DNA from: a bacterium
Lineage (GTDB): Bacteria; B130-G9
Assembly: GCA_035527515.1 (NCBI GenBank)
Contig: DATLAJ010000016.1
Coordinates: 1-20,611 of the forward strand
Length of the DNA stretch: 20,611 bases
Reading direction: 5' to 3'
Every line of letters begins with the position of its first letter. Positions within the stretch are counted from its first letter, which is position 1. Shown here one piece after another: positions 7,590 through 14,658 of this stretch. The position numbers were made by a program, and so were the translations under genes. Below the pieces are notes generated by a model. The model made no database searches. It was not told where the DNA came from and saw only the letters and a list, made by a program, of their open reading frames with translations.

Positions 7590-7608
7590 CCGGCGGCGGC
7601 GGCGGCGG
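7590..7608. repeat. CGG trinucleotide run
   Basis: About six consecutive CGG units lead into the second 20-nt element. It is low-complexity sequence that generates spurious open frames. Confidence 0.6.
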
Positions 7609-7623
7609 AGAGCCTCCGCTCCC
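7604..7623. repeat. 20-nt hairpin element, copy 2
   Basis: Identical to 2502-2521 and in the same orientation. It lies about 215 bp upstream of the RHS2 start. The two copies bracket RHS2 plus the propeller gene (about 5.1 kb). Confidence 0.75.
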
Positions 7624-7643
7624 ACACCCTGGCCCGAGTTGCG

Positions 7644-7835
7644 CTTCGGCCGGCACTTGAGGCGAGCTCCGTTTCGGTGCGAGCCAACCGGTTCGTTCGC
7701 CAGTAAGAGAAGCTATGGGTGCCCAGCCACTGGGTCGTCGCATTCGCGTCGCTTCGGCAGCTGAGGCGAGCTCGGAACGTGCGAGCCGACCCCCGCGGCA
7801 GCCGGCAAAAGTAGCTATCCGAGTGCCGTGGGCAC
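7644..7835. repeat. Imperfect tandem repeat with two conserved hairpins per unit
   Basis: Two units begin with CTTCGGC at 7644 and 7752. Both contain TGAGGCGAGCTC, then GTGCGAGCC, then AGCTAT (7711 and 7813), so the period is 102-108 bp. Each unit can form a first hairpin with GCTC/GAGC arms and a second hairpin with 5-bp arms and a 3-nt loop. The second hairpin is CCCAG-CCA-CTGGG at 7722-7734 and GTGCC-GTG-GGCAC at 7823-7835. The arm sequences differ but the pairing is kept. It could be a structured RNA or a dispersed repeat. No gene is credible in 7510-7960. Confidence 0.5.
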
Positions 7836-7911
7836 CGTGGCCGGAGGCTGAACTTGGGCTGGGCAAGTGTCAACCGGGGACGGAGCGAGTTGGTGGCTCT
7901 CAGGAATGTGT

Positions 7912-7940
7912 TTGGCAGACGAGGTGGATAATGGCAGAAT
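7912..7940 (+). promoter_or_regulatory. Possible hutU promoter
   Basis: TTGGCA (7912-7917, five of six to -35) is followed after 17 nt by CAGAAT (7935-7940, four of six to -10). It would give a roughly 42-nt leader before hutU. This is a weak match in otherwise repeat-rich DNA. Confidence 0.3.
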
Positions 7941-7988
7941 GTATCGGTTGGGGAATAAGGCCTTATGTTAAAAATGGAGAAAGGGAGT

Positions 7989-9644
7989 ATGACGGGATAC
8001 AAGCCAATTGAAAGGCCGTTGGGCGCCGAGATTTCCTGCAAGGGTTGGCTTCAGGAGGCGGCGATGCGGATGCTGATGCACAATGTGAGCGAGGACGTAG
8101 CGGAAAAGCCTGCTGAGTTGATCGTCTATGGCGGGACGGGGAAGGCGGCTCGGAATTGGGACGCTTTTCACAGGATCGTTGCGACGCTTAAGGAATTAGA
8201 GAACGATGAGACGCTCCTTGTGCAGTCAGGGAAGCCGGTTGGAGTGTTTAGGACGACTGCTGATTCGCCCAGGGTGCTGATTGCTAACTCGCTGCTTGTG
8301 CCGAGATGGGCGACTTGGGAGAAGTTCCGGGAGTTGGAGCGGCTGGGTCTGACGATGTACGGCCAGATGACCGCAGGCAGTTGGATTTACATTGGAACGC
8401 AGGGGATACTTCAGGGCACATACGAGACGTTTGTCGAGGCGATCAGACAGCATTTTGGCGGGGACATGTCAGGCAAGACGATCTTCTCGGCAGGTCTTGG
8501 AGGTATGGGCGGGGCTCAGCCTCTTGCTGCGACGATGGCAGGCGCGTCGTTTTTGGGCGTTGAGGTCGATGGAGAGCGCATCGAGAGGCGAGTGAGAGGG
8601 GGCTACGTGGATGTTGTTGCGGAGGATTTGGATGATGCGCTGAGGATAATCGATGAGTTGCGGCAGAGGAAGGAGGCAAGGTCAGTTGCACTGCTGGGCA
8701 ATGCTGCCGATGTCTATCCTGAGCTCGTTCGTCGCGGGGTTTTCTTTGAGATGGTAACAGACCAGACGAGCGCTCACGACATGCTGAACGGCTACGTGCC
8801 GGCGGGGATTGGGTATGAGGAGGCGTTGGCGCTGCGAGGGACAGACCCCGAAAAATACCAGAAGTTGGCATTCGAGTCTGTCGCCAAGCACGTTCGAGCG
8901 ATGCTTGACATGAAGGAGAATGGCTCGGTTGTCTTCGATTATGGCAACAACATTCGCGGACAGGCGGAGTTGGCTGGTGTAGAGGATGCATTCGAGTTTC
9001 CGGGGTTTGTGCCGGCTTACATACGGCCGCTGTTCTGCACTGGCAAGGGGCCTTTTCGCTGGGTGGCGCTTTCGGGCGACCCGGAGGATATCTATCAGAC
9101 TGACGAGCTGGTGCTGAGGCTGTTTCCTGACGATGAGCCGCTTGCGAGGTGGATTAGGGCGGCGCGTGCGAAGGTGAGGTTCCAGGGGTATCCGAGCCGC
9201 ATCTGCTGGCTTGGGTATGGAGAGCGGGCGAAGTTCGGGCTTGCGATCAACGACTTGGTTCGTCAGGGCAAGATCAAGGCGCCGATTGTGATCGGCCGGG
9301 ACCATCTCGACAGCGGCTCGGTGGCGTCGCCGTTCCGGGAGACCGAGTCGATGAGGGATGGCAGCGACGCGATAGCGGACTGGCCGATTTTGAACGCTCT
9401 TCTGAATGCTGTTTCGGGTGCGAGCTGGGTTTCCGTCCATCACGGCGGCGGTGTTGGCATAGGCCTTTCAATTCACGCAGGGATGGTAATCGTCGCTGAC
9501 GGGACAGATGCGGCGGCAGCGCGTCTGGAGCGTGTATTGACCTGCGACCCCGGCAGCGGCATAGCTCGGCACGTGGACGCCGGGTATGAGTTGGCGATCG
9601 GGACAGCGCGTGCGAAGGGCGTTAAGATACCGGGCCTGCAATAG
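7989..9644 (+). CDS. hutU: Urocanate hydratase (urocanase)
   Basis: 551 residues, the usual size. It converts urocanate to 4-imidazolone-5-propionate in cytosolic histidine degradation, using tightly bound NAD+ as an electrophile. Diagnostic segments are [16 protein letters not shown] (15-30), [18 protein letters not shown] (46-63), the NAD-binding [10 protein letters not shown] (169-178), and the signature [10 protein letters not shown] (398-407) with catalytic Cys at about 406. [13 protein letters not shown] (436-448) and the C-terminal [16 protein letters not shown] also fit. The signature differs from the usual FQGLP[AG]R by Tyr and Ser. I chose ATG 7989 because GGAG at 7976-7979 has ideal spacing and the N-terminus fits the family; ATGs at 7965 and 7974 lack this. 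No hutH, hutI or hutG is nearby, so the rest of the pathway must be elsewhere. Confidence 0.96.
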   Translation: MTGYKPIERPLGAEISCKGWLQEAAMRMLMHNVSEDVAEKPAELIVYGGTGKAARNWDAFHRIVATLKELENDETLLVQSGKPVGVFRTTADSPRVLIANSLLVPRWATWEKFRELERLGLTMYGQMTAGSWIYIGTQGILQGTYETFVEAIRQHFGGDMSGKTIFSAGLGGMGGAQPLAATMAGASFLGVEVDGERIERRVRGGYVDVVAEDLDDALRIIDELRQRKEARSVALLGNAADVYPELVRRGVFFEMVTDQTSAHDMLNGYVPAGIGYEEALALRGTDPEKYQKLAFESVAKHVRAMLDMKENGSVVFDYGNNIRGQAELAGVEDAFEFPGFVPAYIRPLFCTGKGPFRWVALSGDPEDIYQTDELVLRLFPDDEPLARWIRAARAKVRFQGYPSRICWLGYGERAKFGLAINDLVRQGKIKAPIVIGRDHLDSGSVASPFRETESMRDGSDAIADWPILNALLNAVSGASWVSVHHGGGVGIGLSIHAGMVIVADGTDAAAARLERVLTCDPGSGIARHVDAGYELAIGTARAKGVKIPGLQ

Positions 9645-9769
9645 TGGTGGCGCATGGTGATAGCTTTCGCGTCATGGGCACTGATGGTAGGTCGCGAGGG
9701 CTGAAGGGCCGGCGTGGTGCTGTGAGACGTAGCGGAAGGTTCGGTCACCTGGTCGCGAGGCTGGTGAGG

Positions 9770-9799
9770 TTGACAGCACACCTGCATCTGTTAAGTTAT
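9770..9799 (+). promoter_or_regulatory. Possible promoter for the xseB-ispA-dxs run
   Basis: A perfect TTGACA (9770-9775) is followed at 16-18 nt by a poor -10 (TAAGTT/AGTTAT within 9792-9799). The position fits, about 30 nt ahead of xseB. The rest of 9645-9833 shows no gene, only a repeated GGTCGCGAGG (about 9691 and 9751). Confidence 0.35.
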
Positions 9800-9833
9800 C
9801 ATTCTCTGAATTATGCAGTAATAGGGGAGACTA

Positions 9834-10094
9834 ATGGGCAAGTTTGAAGACTCCATGACACGTCTGGAGGAGATCGTGAACCAGATGGAATCAGGTGATC
9901 TGCCGCTTGAGGACACGCTGCGGCTTTTCAAAGAGGGCATGAGGCTTTCTGAGTACTGCTCGGGAGCACTGACTGAGGCGCAGAGAAAGGTAGAGGTTCT
10001 GATCAAGAAGGGAGACGGGACGTATGAGAAGGAGCCGCTGGACCAGGACGAGCAGGAGGAGCAGTCGGTTCCGTCTGATCCGGAGCCTCAATAG
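9834..10094 (+). CDS. xseB: Exodeoxyribonuclease VII small subunit
   Basis: 86 residues, close to the 70-85 typical of XseB. The N-terminal FEDSMTRLEEIVNQMESGDLPLEDTLRLFKEGMRL and AQRKVEVL are the family's helical hairpin, which binds several copies around the large XseA subunit. The complex degrades single-stranded DNA to oligonucleotides. The C-terminal 20 residues are a disordered acidic/Gln tail. GGGGAG lies seven bases before the ATG. The large-subunit gene xseA, often directly upstream, is absent here; hutU takes that place. The order xseB-ispA-dxs-tlyA-nadK is a recurrent bacterial cluster, which supports the call. Confidence 0.93.
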   Translation: MGKFEDSMTRLEEIVNQMESGDLPLEDTLRLFKEGMRLSEYCSGALTEAQRKVEVLIKKGDGTYEKEPLDQDEQEEQSVPSDPEPQ

Positions 10095-10157
10095 CGGCTT
10101 GTCGCCCGCCACGGTGAGCGTGTGGGTTTTATCTGTGAGCATCAGGGAAAAGCTGTT

Positions 10158-11045
10158 ATGGATGTTGAGTCATACCTATCAGAGATGAAGGGAACAGTCG
10201 AGAGCTGGCTGCACCAGTGCTTGCCAGAGCCCGAGGCGTTCTCGATGAGGTTGTTTGACGCGATGCGGTACAGTCTTTTCAGCGGTGGCAAAAGGCTTCG
10301 TCCGATATTGCTTGTCTCGACTGCGGACCTATTCTCTGGTGAGGATGAAGCTCTGGTTCGAGATTTCGCCTGCGCAGTGGAGTGCATCCACACCTACTCT
10401 CTGATTCACGACGATCTACCAGCAATGGACGATGATGATATGAGGCGTGGTCGGCCAACGTGCCATATAGAGTTCACCGAGGGCCTCGCGATTCTCGCGG
10501 GCGATGCTCTTCTGACGCTGGCGTTTGAGCTGATGTCCAGGCCATCTGGCCCCGAGCACACGCAGCGTCAGCTTCAGGCGTTGAATGAGGTAGCTGTAAA
10601 GGCAGGCTGCCTCGGGATGGTTGGCGGCCAGTCTGCCGATATTCTCGCCAGCGGTGCTGATGGCAACGAGCAGCTCGTTCGATTCATTCACGCACGGAAA
10701 ACAGGGGCCTTGATCTCGGCCTCGATCGCGGCCGGCGCAATACTTGCTGGCGCCTCAGGCAGCGAGCTGGAAGCGCTGTCCAGCTTCGGCGATAAGATCG
10801 GTCTGACGTTTCAGATTATCGACGATCTCTTGGAGATCAATGGCGACGCCAAGACGCTTGGCAAGAGCGTCGATAGCGATGCTAAGAACAACAAGGTTAC
10901 ATATCCGGGTGTTATAGGTATAGACCGCGCGCGGTCTGATGCGCAGAAGAACGTAACCGAGGCGCTACGTTTTCTCGAGCGTTTTGGGGATAGAGCTGCG
11001 GTTTTGAATGGGATTGCTCACTTTTTCATAGACCGTGTCAATTAG
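10158..11045 (+). CDS. ispA: Polyprenyl diphosphate synthase (farnesyl/geranylgeranyl diphosphate synthase)
   Basis: 295 residues, like IspA. It condenses IPP with allylic diphosphates to make C15 or C20 prenyl diphosphates in the cytosol. Visible motifs are GGKRLRP (43-49, IPP binding), the first Asp-rich motif in ECIHTYSLIHDDLPAMDDDDMRRGRPTCH (75-103), the GDALLT helix, and the second Asp-rich region FQIIDDLLE. The second motif reads DDLLE instead of the usual DDxxD. The residues before the first motif match farnesyl-diphosphate-synthase types, but product length cannot be fixed from sequence. I chose ATG 10158, with AGGGA eight bases upstream, over a GTG at 10122. It is followed 22 nt later by dxs, the first MEP-pathway enzyme, so supply and use of isoprenoid precursors are co-located. 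Confidence 0.95.
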   Translation: MDVESYLSEMKGTVESWLHQCLPEPEAFSMRLFDAMRYSLFSGGKRLRPILLVSTADLFSGEDEALVRDFACAVECIHTYSLIHDDLPAMDDDDMRRGRPTCHIEFTEGLAILAGDALLTLAFELMSRPSGPEHTQRQLQALNEVAVKAGCLGMVGGQSADILASGADGNEQLVRFIHARKTGALISASIAAGAILAGASGSELEALSSFGDKIGLTFQIIDDLLEINGDAKTLGKSVDSDAKNNKVTYPGVIGIDRARSDAQKNVTEALRFLERFGDRAAVLNGIAHFFIDRVN

Positions 11046-11067
11046 GAAGCATTGTGCAAGGTAAAAC

Positions 11068-12999
11068 ATGGCACTGAATAACGACTACAGTAGGTTCAAG
11101 TTCTTGGGCAAGGTCAACAGCCCCCGGGAGCTTAAGAAGCTTGACCTAAGCGACCTCGCGAAGCTCTGCGAGGAGGCTCGGGAGCGCATCATTGAGGTCG
11201 TTTCTGAGAATGGCGGCCACCTCTCGTCAAACCTCGGCGCAGTGGAGCTGACGGTGGCTCTTCATTATGTTTTCAACACCCCCTACGACAAGATAGTTTG
11301 GGACGTGGGGCATCAGACCTATACTCATAAGCTGCTTACTGGTCGGGCCAATCGTTTCCATACGATAAGGCAGGCTGGCGGTCTCAGCGGCTTCCCCAAG
11401 CGTGAGGAAAGCGAGTATGACGTGTTCGATGTGGGGCACAGCAGCACTTCCATCTCGGCGGCGGTTGGCTTCTGCGAGGCGCGAGACCTAAGCGACGAGC
11501 ATCACAAGGTCATAGCGGTCATAGGAGACGGTTCCATGACGGCCGGAGTAGCCTTTGAAGGTCTGGACCAGGCGGGGCATCTTCACAAGGACCTCATCAT
11601 CGTTCTGAACGACAACGAGATGTCGATCTCCAAGAACACCGGTGCTCTTGCGAAGTATCTGAACAGCATCATCACGGGTTCGCTTTACAACAGCGTTAAG
11701 GAGAGGGTCTATAACTTTGCCATGTCGCTCCAGGAGACGGGCGAGCACGCGATCAAGCTCTCGAGGCGTGTCGAGGAGAGCCTCAAGAACCTGTTCGTGC
11801 CCGGAGTGCTCTTCGAGGATTTGGGGATCAAGTACATTGGTCCGGTTGACGGGAACGACCTGCACGCGATCATCGACACATTCCGGCGGATCAAGGGTTG
11901 GCGGTTTCCCGTTCTTGTGCACATCGTAACCAAAAAAGGGAAAGGATTTCTGCCAGCGGAGCTCAGGCCGGCCGCGTTCCACAGTGCCCCGAAGTTCGAT
12001 ATTAACACAGGCGAGCCGAAGTCGCCGTCCGGGCGCTCTTACACATCGGTGTTTGGTGATGCGATGGTCAAGCTGGCAAAGGAGGATGAGCGCATCATTG
12101 CCATCACGGCGGCGATGCCGCAGGGGACTGGCCTTGATAGGTTCCGGGCGAGGTTCCCGGAGCGGTTTTATGACGTTGGAATAGCCGAGCAGCACGCCCT
12201 TGTCTTCGCGGGCGTTTTGGGCATCTCGGGTTTCAAGCCGGTTGCAGCGATCTACTCCACATTTGTGCAAAGGGCGTTTGATCAGGTGTTTCAGGACGTT
12301 TGCTTACAGAACGCGGATGTTGTGCTTGCACTCGACAGAGCTGGCATCGTCGGTAACGACGGGCCAACGCACAATGGTTTGTTCGACCTGTCGTTCTTAC
12401 GCTCATTGCCCAATATGGTCATCATGGCTCCCAAAGATGAAAACGAGCTTCAACACATGTTGAAGACGGCCATCGCCACGAAAGGCCCTGTTGCCGTTCG
12501 ATACCCTCGCGGCCAGGGCGTCGCAGCGGCGCTCGATGAGGAGCTGAGAGTGTTGGAGATTGGCAAGGCAGAGCTGCTGAAGGATGGCTCCGATGTCGCC
12601 ATTCTCGCAATTGGCGCCATGGTTTATCCGGCCCTTGAGGCTGCAGAGATTCTGTCAAAGCAGGATGGCATCGATGCCGCAGTGATAAACGCCAGATTCG
12701 CCAACCCAATAGACGCAGACATGCTGCTTGAGTGGGCACGGAAGACTGGCCATATCATTACCGTTGAGGAGAATGCCCTCGCCGGCGGATTTGGGTCGGC
12801 CATCCTCGAGACGCTGGTGGATAATGGCATGTTTAACGTTCCGGTCAAGCGAATCGGCATCGGCGATTTCTTTGTTGAACACGGCTCAACGCCAGCGCTT
12901 CGAGCTAAGCTAGGTCTGGACGCCCAGGGTATCGCCAAGACGACAGCGGAGTTTCTCAATTGTGCTCTTAGAGAGTCCAAGAAAGCAGCGAGTGGATAG
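11068..12999 (+). CDS. dxs: 1-deoxy-D-xylulose-5-phosphate synthase
   Basis: 643 residues, full length. This thiamine-diphosphate enzyme joins pyruvate and glyceraldehyde 3-phosphate to make DXP, the entry step of the MEP isoprenoid pathway. The N-terminal half has DVGHQTYTHKLLTGR (about 79-93), DVGHSSTSIS (121-130) and the ThDP/Mg motif GDGSMTAG...NDN (153-160, 181-183). The transketolase-like centre has YDVGIAEQHA with the catalytic Glu at about 374, and DRAGIVGNDGPTHNG (423-437). The C-terminal transketolase domain ends near residue 630. A short AAGG precedes the ATG. Its last 38 nt overlap the start of tlyA, which suggests translational coupling. Confidence 0.97.
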   Translation: MALNNDYSRFKFLGKVNSPRELKKLDLSDLAKLCEEARERIIEVVSENGGHLSSNLGAVELTVALHYVFNTPYDKIVWDVGHQTYTHKLLTGRANRFHTIRQAGGLSGFPKREESEYDVFDVGHSSTSISAAVGFCEARDLSDEHHKVIAVIGDGSMTAGVAFEGLDQAGHLHKDLIIVLNDNEMSISKNTGALAKYLNSIITGSLYNSVKERVYNFAMSLQETGEHAIKLSRRVEESLKNLFVPGVLFEDLGIKYIGPVDGNDLHAIIDTFRRIKGWRFPVLVHIVTKKGKGFLPAELRPAAFHSAPKFDINTGEPKSPSGRSYTSVFGDAMVKLAKEDERIIAITAAMPQGTGLDRFRARFPERFYDVGIAEQHALVFAGVLGISGFKPVAAIYSTFVQRAFDQVFQDVCLQNADVVLALDRAGIVGNDGPTHNGLFDLSFLRSLPNMVIMAPKDENELQHMLKTAIATKGPVAVRYPRGQGVAAALDEELRVLEIGKAELLKDGSDVAILAIGAMVYPALEAAEILSKQDGIDAAVINARFANPIDADMLLEWARKTGHIITVEENALAGGFGSAILETLVDNGMFNVPVKRIGIGDFFVEHGSTPALRAKLGLDAQGIAKTTAEFLNCALRESKKAASG

Positions 13000-13786
13000 G
13001 CTCATCGTCGAGCGCGGGCTTGCCGAGAGCCAGCAGAAAGCCGTTGCACTGCTGATGGCCGGCCTGGTGTCCGTTGACGGAAGAGCTGTCTCAAAACCCG
13101 GAACTCAGGTGCCTATCGGCTCTAATATCACCGTGAAGCGACCTCGACACGACTTCGTCAGCCGTTCCGCAGAGAAGCTCAGGGCCGCGATCGATCACTT
13201 CAAGATCAATGTTCAGCACAAGGTCTGCATCGACATCGGCGCCTCGACCGGCGGCTTCACGCAGTGTCTTCTCGAACGAGGCGCGGAGCTGGTCTATGCT
13301 GTTGATGTGGGATACGGGCAGCTGGCCTATGAGCTGCGAATCGACCCGCGAGTTATGGTCTTGGAGCGCACCAACGTCCGGTACCTTGAGAAGAGCCGTC
13401 TAGGAGACACTCCAGACCTTGCCACGGTCGATGTGTCCTTCATCTCGCTGAGGCTTGTGCTGCCGAAGGCCCGCGAGCTGCTATCCAAAGCCGGCCAGGT
13501 TGTGGCTCTGATAAAGCCGCAGTTCGAGGTGAGGAAGGGTCAGGTCGGCAAGGGTGGCATCGTCCGCGACACAAGCCTTCATCGGTCAGTTCTCAGTGAT
13601 ATACTTAGTTTTTCGGCGGATGTCGGGGTTTATCCTGCCGGTGTTATCCCTTCGCCCATCCTGGGCCAAAAGGGCAACCAGGAATACCTCATGTTCGCCC
13701 ACACGCAAGAGGCGCGCAAGACCGACAACCTCTCGGACTGGATAGACGAGGCGATTGCGCAGGCGGTTCAGCGGAGGGCCGGTTGA
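12962..13786 (+). CDS. tlyA: TlyA-family rRNA 2'-O-methyltransferase (S4 + FtsJ-like domains)
   Basis: 274 residues. An S4 RNA-binding domain (QRVDRLIVERGLAESQQKAVALLMAGLVSVDGR, about 9-41) precedes an FtsJ-type methyltransferase. The SAM-binding motif is CIDIGASTGGFTQCLLERGA (89-108) and the next strand is YAVDVGYGQL. LIKPQFEV and KGGIVRD near residues 180-200 are typical of TlyA. Family members methylate ribose 2'-OH of cytidines in 16S and/or 23S rRNA; some were named haemolysins, but the methylase role is better supported. The start is GTG 12962, inside dxs, with GCGGAG about ten bases upstream; a GTG at 12992 would cut into the S4 domain. The stop overlaps the nadK start (TGATG). Confidence 0.92.
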   Translation: MLLESPRKQRVDRLIVERGLAESQQKAVALLMAGLVSVDGRAVSKPGTQVPIGSNITVKRPRHDFVSRSAEKLRAAIDHFKINVQHKVCIDIGASTGGFTQCLLERGAELVYAVDVGYGQLAYELRIDPRVMVLERTNVRYLEKSRLGDTPDLATVDVSFISLRLVLPKARELLSKAGQVVALIKPQFEVRKGQVGKGGIVRDTSLHRSVLSDILSFSADVGVYPAGVIPSPILGQKGNQEYLMFAHTQEARKTDNLSDWIDEAIAQAVQRRAG

Positions 13787-14658
13787 TGTTCAAAACCATA
13801 GCGATCGTTGCCAAGCCGGACGCTTACAGCGTGGCCAAGACGTTGAACCAGACATGTGAGTGGTTGCTTAAGAGGGGGGTCAAGGTTCGAGTGGACGAGC
13901 AGGTGGCTCACATGGTGGCCTCGAACGTTGATAAGATGCCCAGGGAGCACGTTCTAAACGGCGCCGACATGGTCATAGTCTTCGGCGGGGACGGCACGTT
14001 GATCAGCGTGGCCAGAATCGCGCCCGAGCTGGCAGTTCCGATCCTCGGCGTCAACGTGGGGGACCTGGGCTTTCTGACGGAGCTTACGGCAAGTGAGCTT
14101 TTCTCTTTGCTCGCCGATATACTCGACGGCCGCTTCAAACTCGATGAGCGGATAGCAGTTCGTGCGCGGGTCTCCGGTGCACAGAGAAAGCCCAAAACGT
14201 TCTTCGCCGTCAATGATTTCGTGATCAACAAGGCCGCGATAGCGAGGATGATCGGCATCAAGACTTTCGTTGACGATGCGTTCGTGGCCCACTTCCGCGG
14301 AGACGGGCTCATCGTAGCAACGCCGACTGGCTCAACGGCCTATTCTCTTGCGGCCGGTGGCCCAATACTTTACCCTTCGACGCACGTTCTGGTGCTTTCG
14401 CCCATCTGTCCACATACCTTGACAAATCGCCCGATCGTGGTGCCAGACAACGTCGTCATCAAAGCTCAACTCCTTTCCAGGGGACAGGAAGTCATCCTGA
14501 CTATTGACGGGCAGGATGCGGTTCCGCTATTCGACGGCGACGAGGTCTTGATCTACAAGGCCATGGAGAAGCTCAGGCTGATCCGGAGCCTCAAGACCGA
14601 TTACTACTCGATACTGCGACAGAAGCTGTCTTGGGGAAAGAGCATTGCGGGACAGTAA
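13786..14658 (+). CDS. nadK: NAD kinase
   Basis: 290 residues, the normal size. It phosphorylates NAD+ at the adenosine 2'-OH to give NADP+, in the cytosol. Visible motifs are the nucleotide-binding GGDGT (67-71) followed by the ILGVNVGDLGFLTEL strand-helix, NDFVINKAAIARM, and the glycine-rich DGLIVATPTGSTAYSLAAGGP with downstream SPICPHTLTNRPIVVPD, all hallmark NadK segments. The ATG at 13786 overlaps the tlyA stop as TGATG, with GGAGGG just upstream, so translation is probably coupled. In many bacteria recN follows; here a caspase-FGE gene does. Confidence 0.96.
   Translation: MFKTIAIVAKPDAYSVAKTLNQTCEWLLKRGVKVRVDEQVAHMVASNVDKMPREHVLNGADMVIVFGGDGTLISVARIAPELAVPILGVNVGDLGFLTELTASELFSLLADILDGRFKLDERIAVRARVSGAQRKPKTFFAVNDFVINKAAIARMIGIKTFVDDAFVAHFRGDGLIVATPTGSTAYSLAAGGPILYPSTHVLVLSPICPHTLTNRPIVVPDNVVIKAQLLSRGQEVILTIDGQDAVPLFDGDEVLIYKAMEKLRLIRSLKTDYYSILRQKLSWGKSIAGQ

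Noticed and set aside
2502-7623. Insertion sequence or composite transposon bounded by the 20-nt elements
   Set aside because: No transposase or integrase is encoded and the elements are direct, hairpin-like and only 20 nt; a recombination hotspot or dispersed repeat explains them better.
7644-7835. CRISPR array
   Set aside because: There are only two imperfect units of about 100 bp with similar interiors, without short identical repeats and unique spacers, and no cas genes.
7510-7866. 118-codon minus-strand frame in the intergenic region
   Set aside because: It arises from the CGG run and the tandem repeat, contains a polyproline stretch and has no ribosome binding site.
9644-9847. 67-codon plus-strand frame between hutU and xseB
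   Set aside because: It overlaps a likely promoter and the xseB start, has odd composition and no ribosome binding site.
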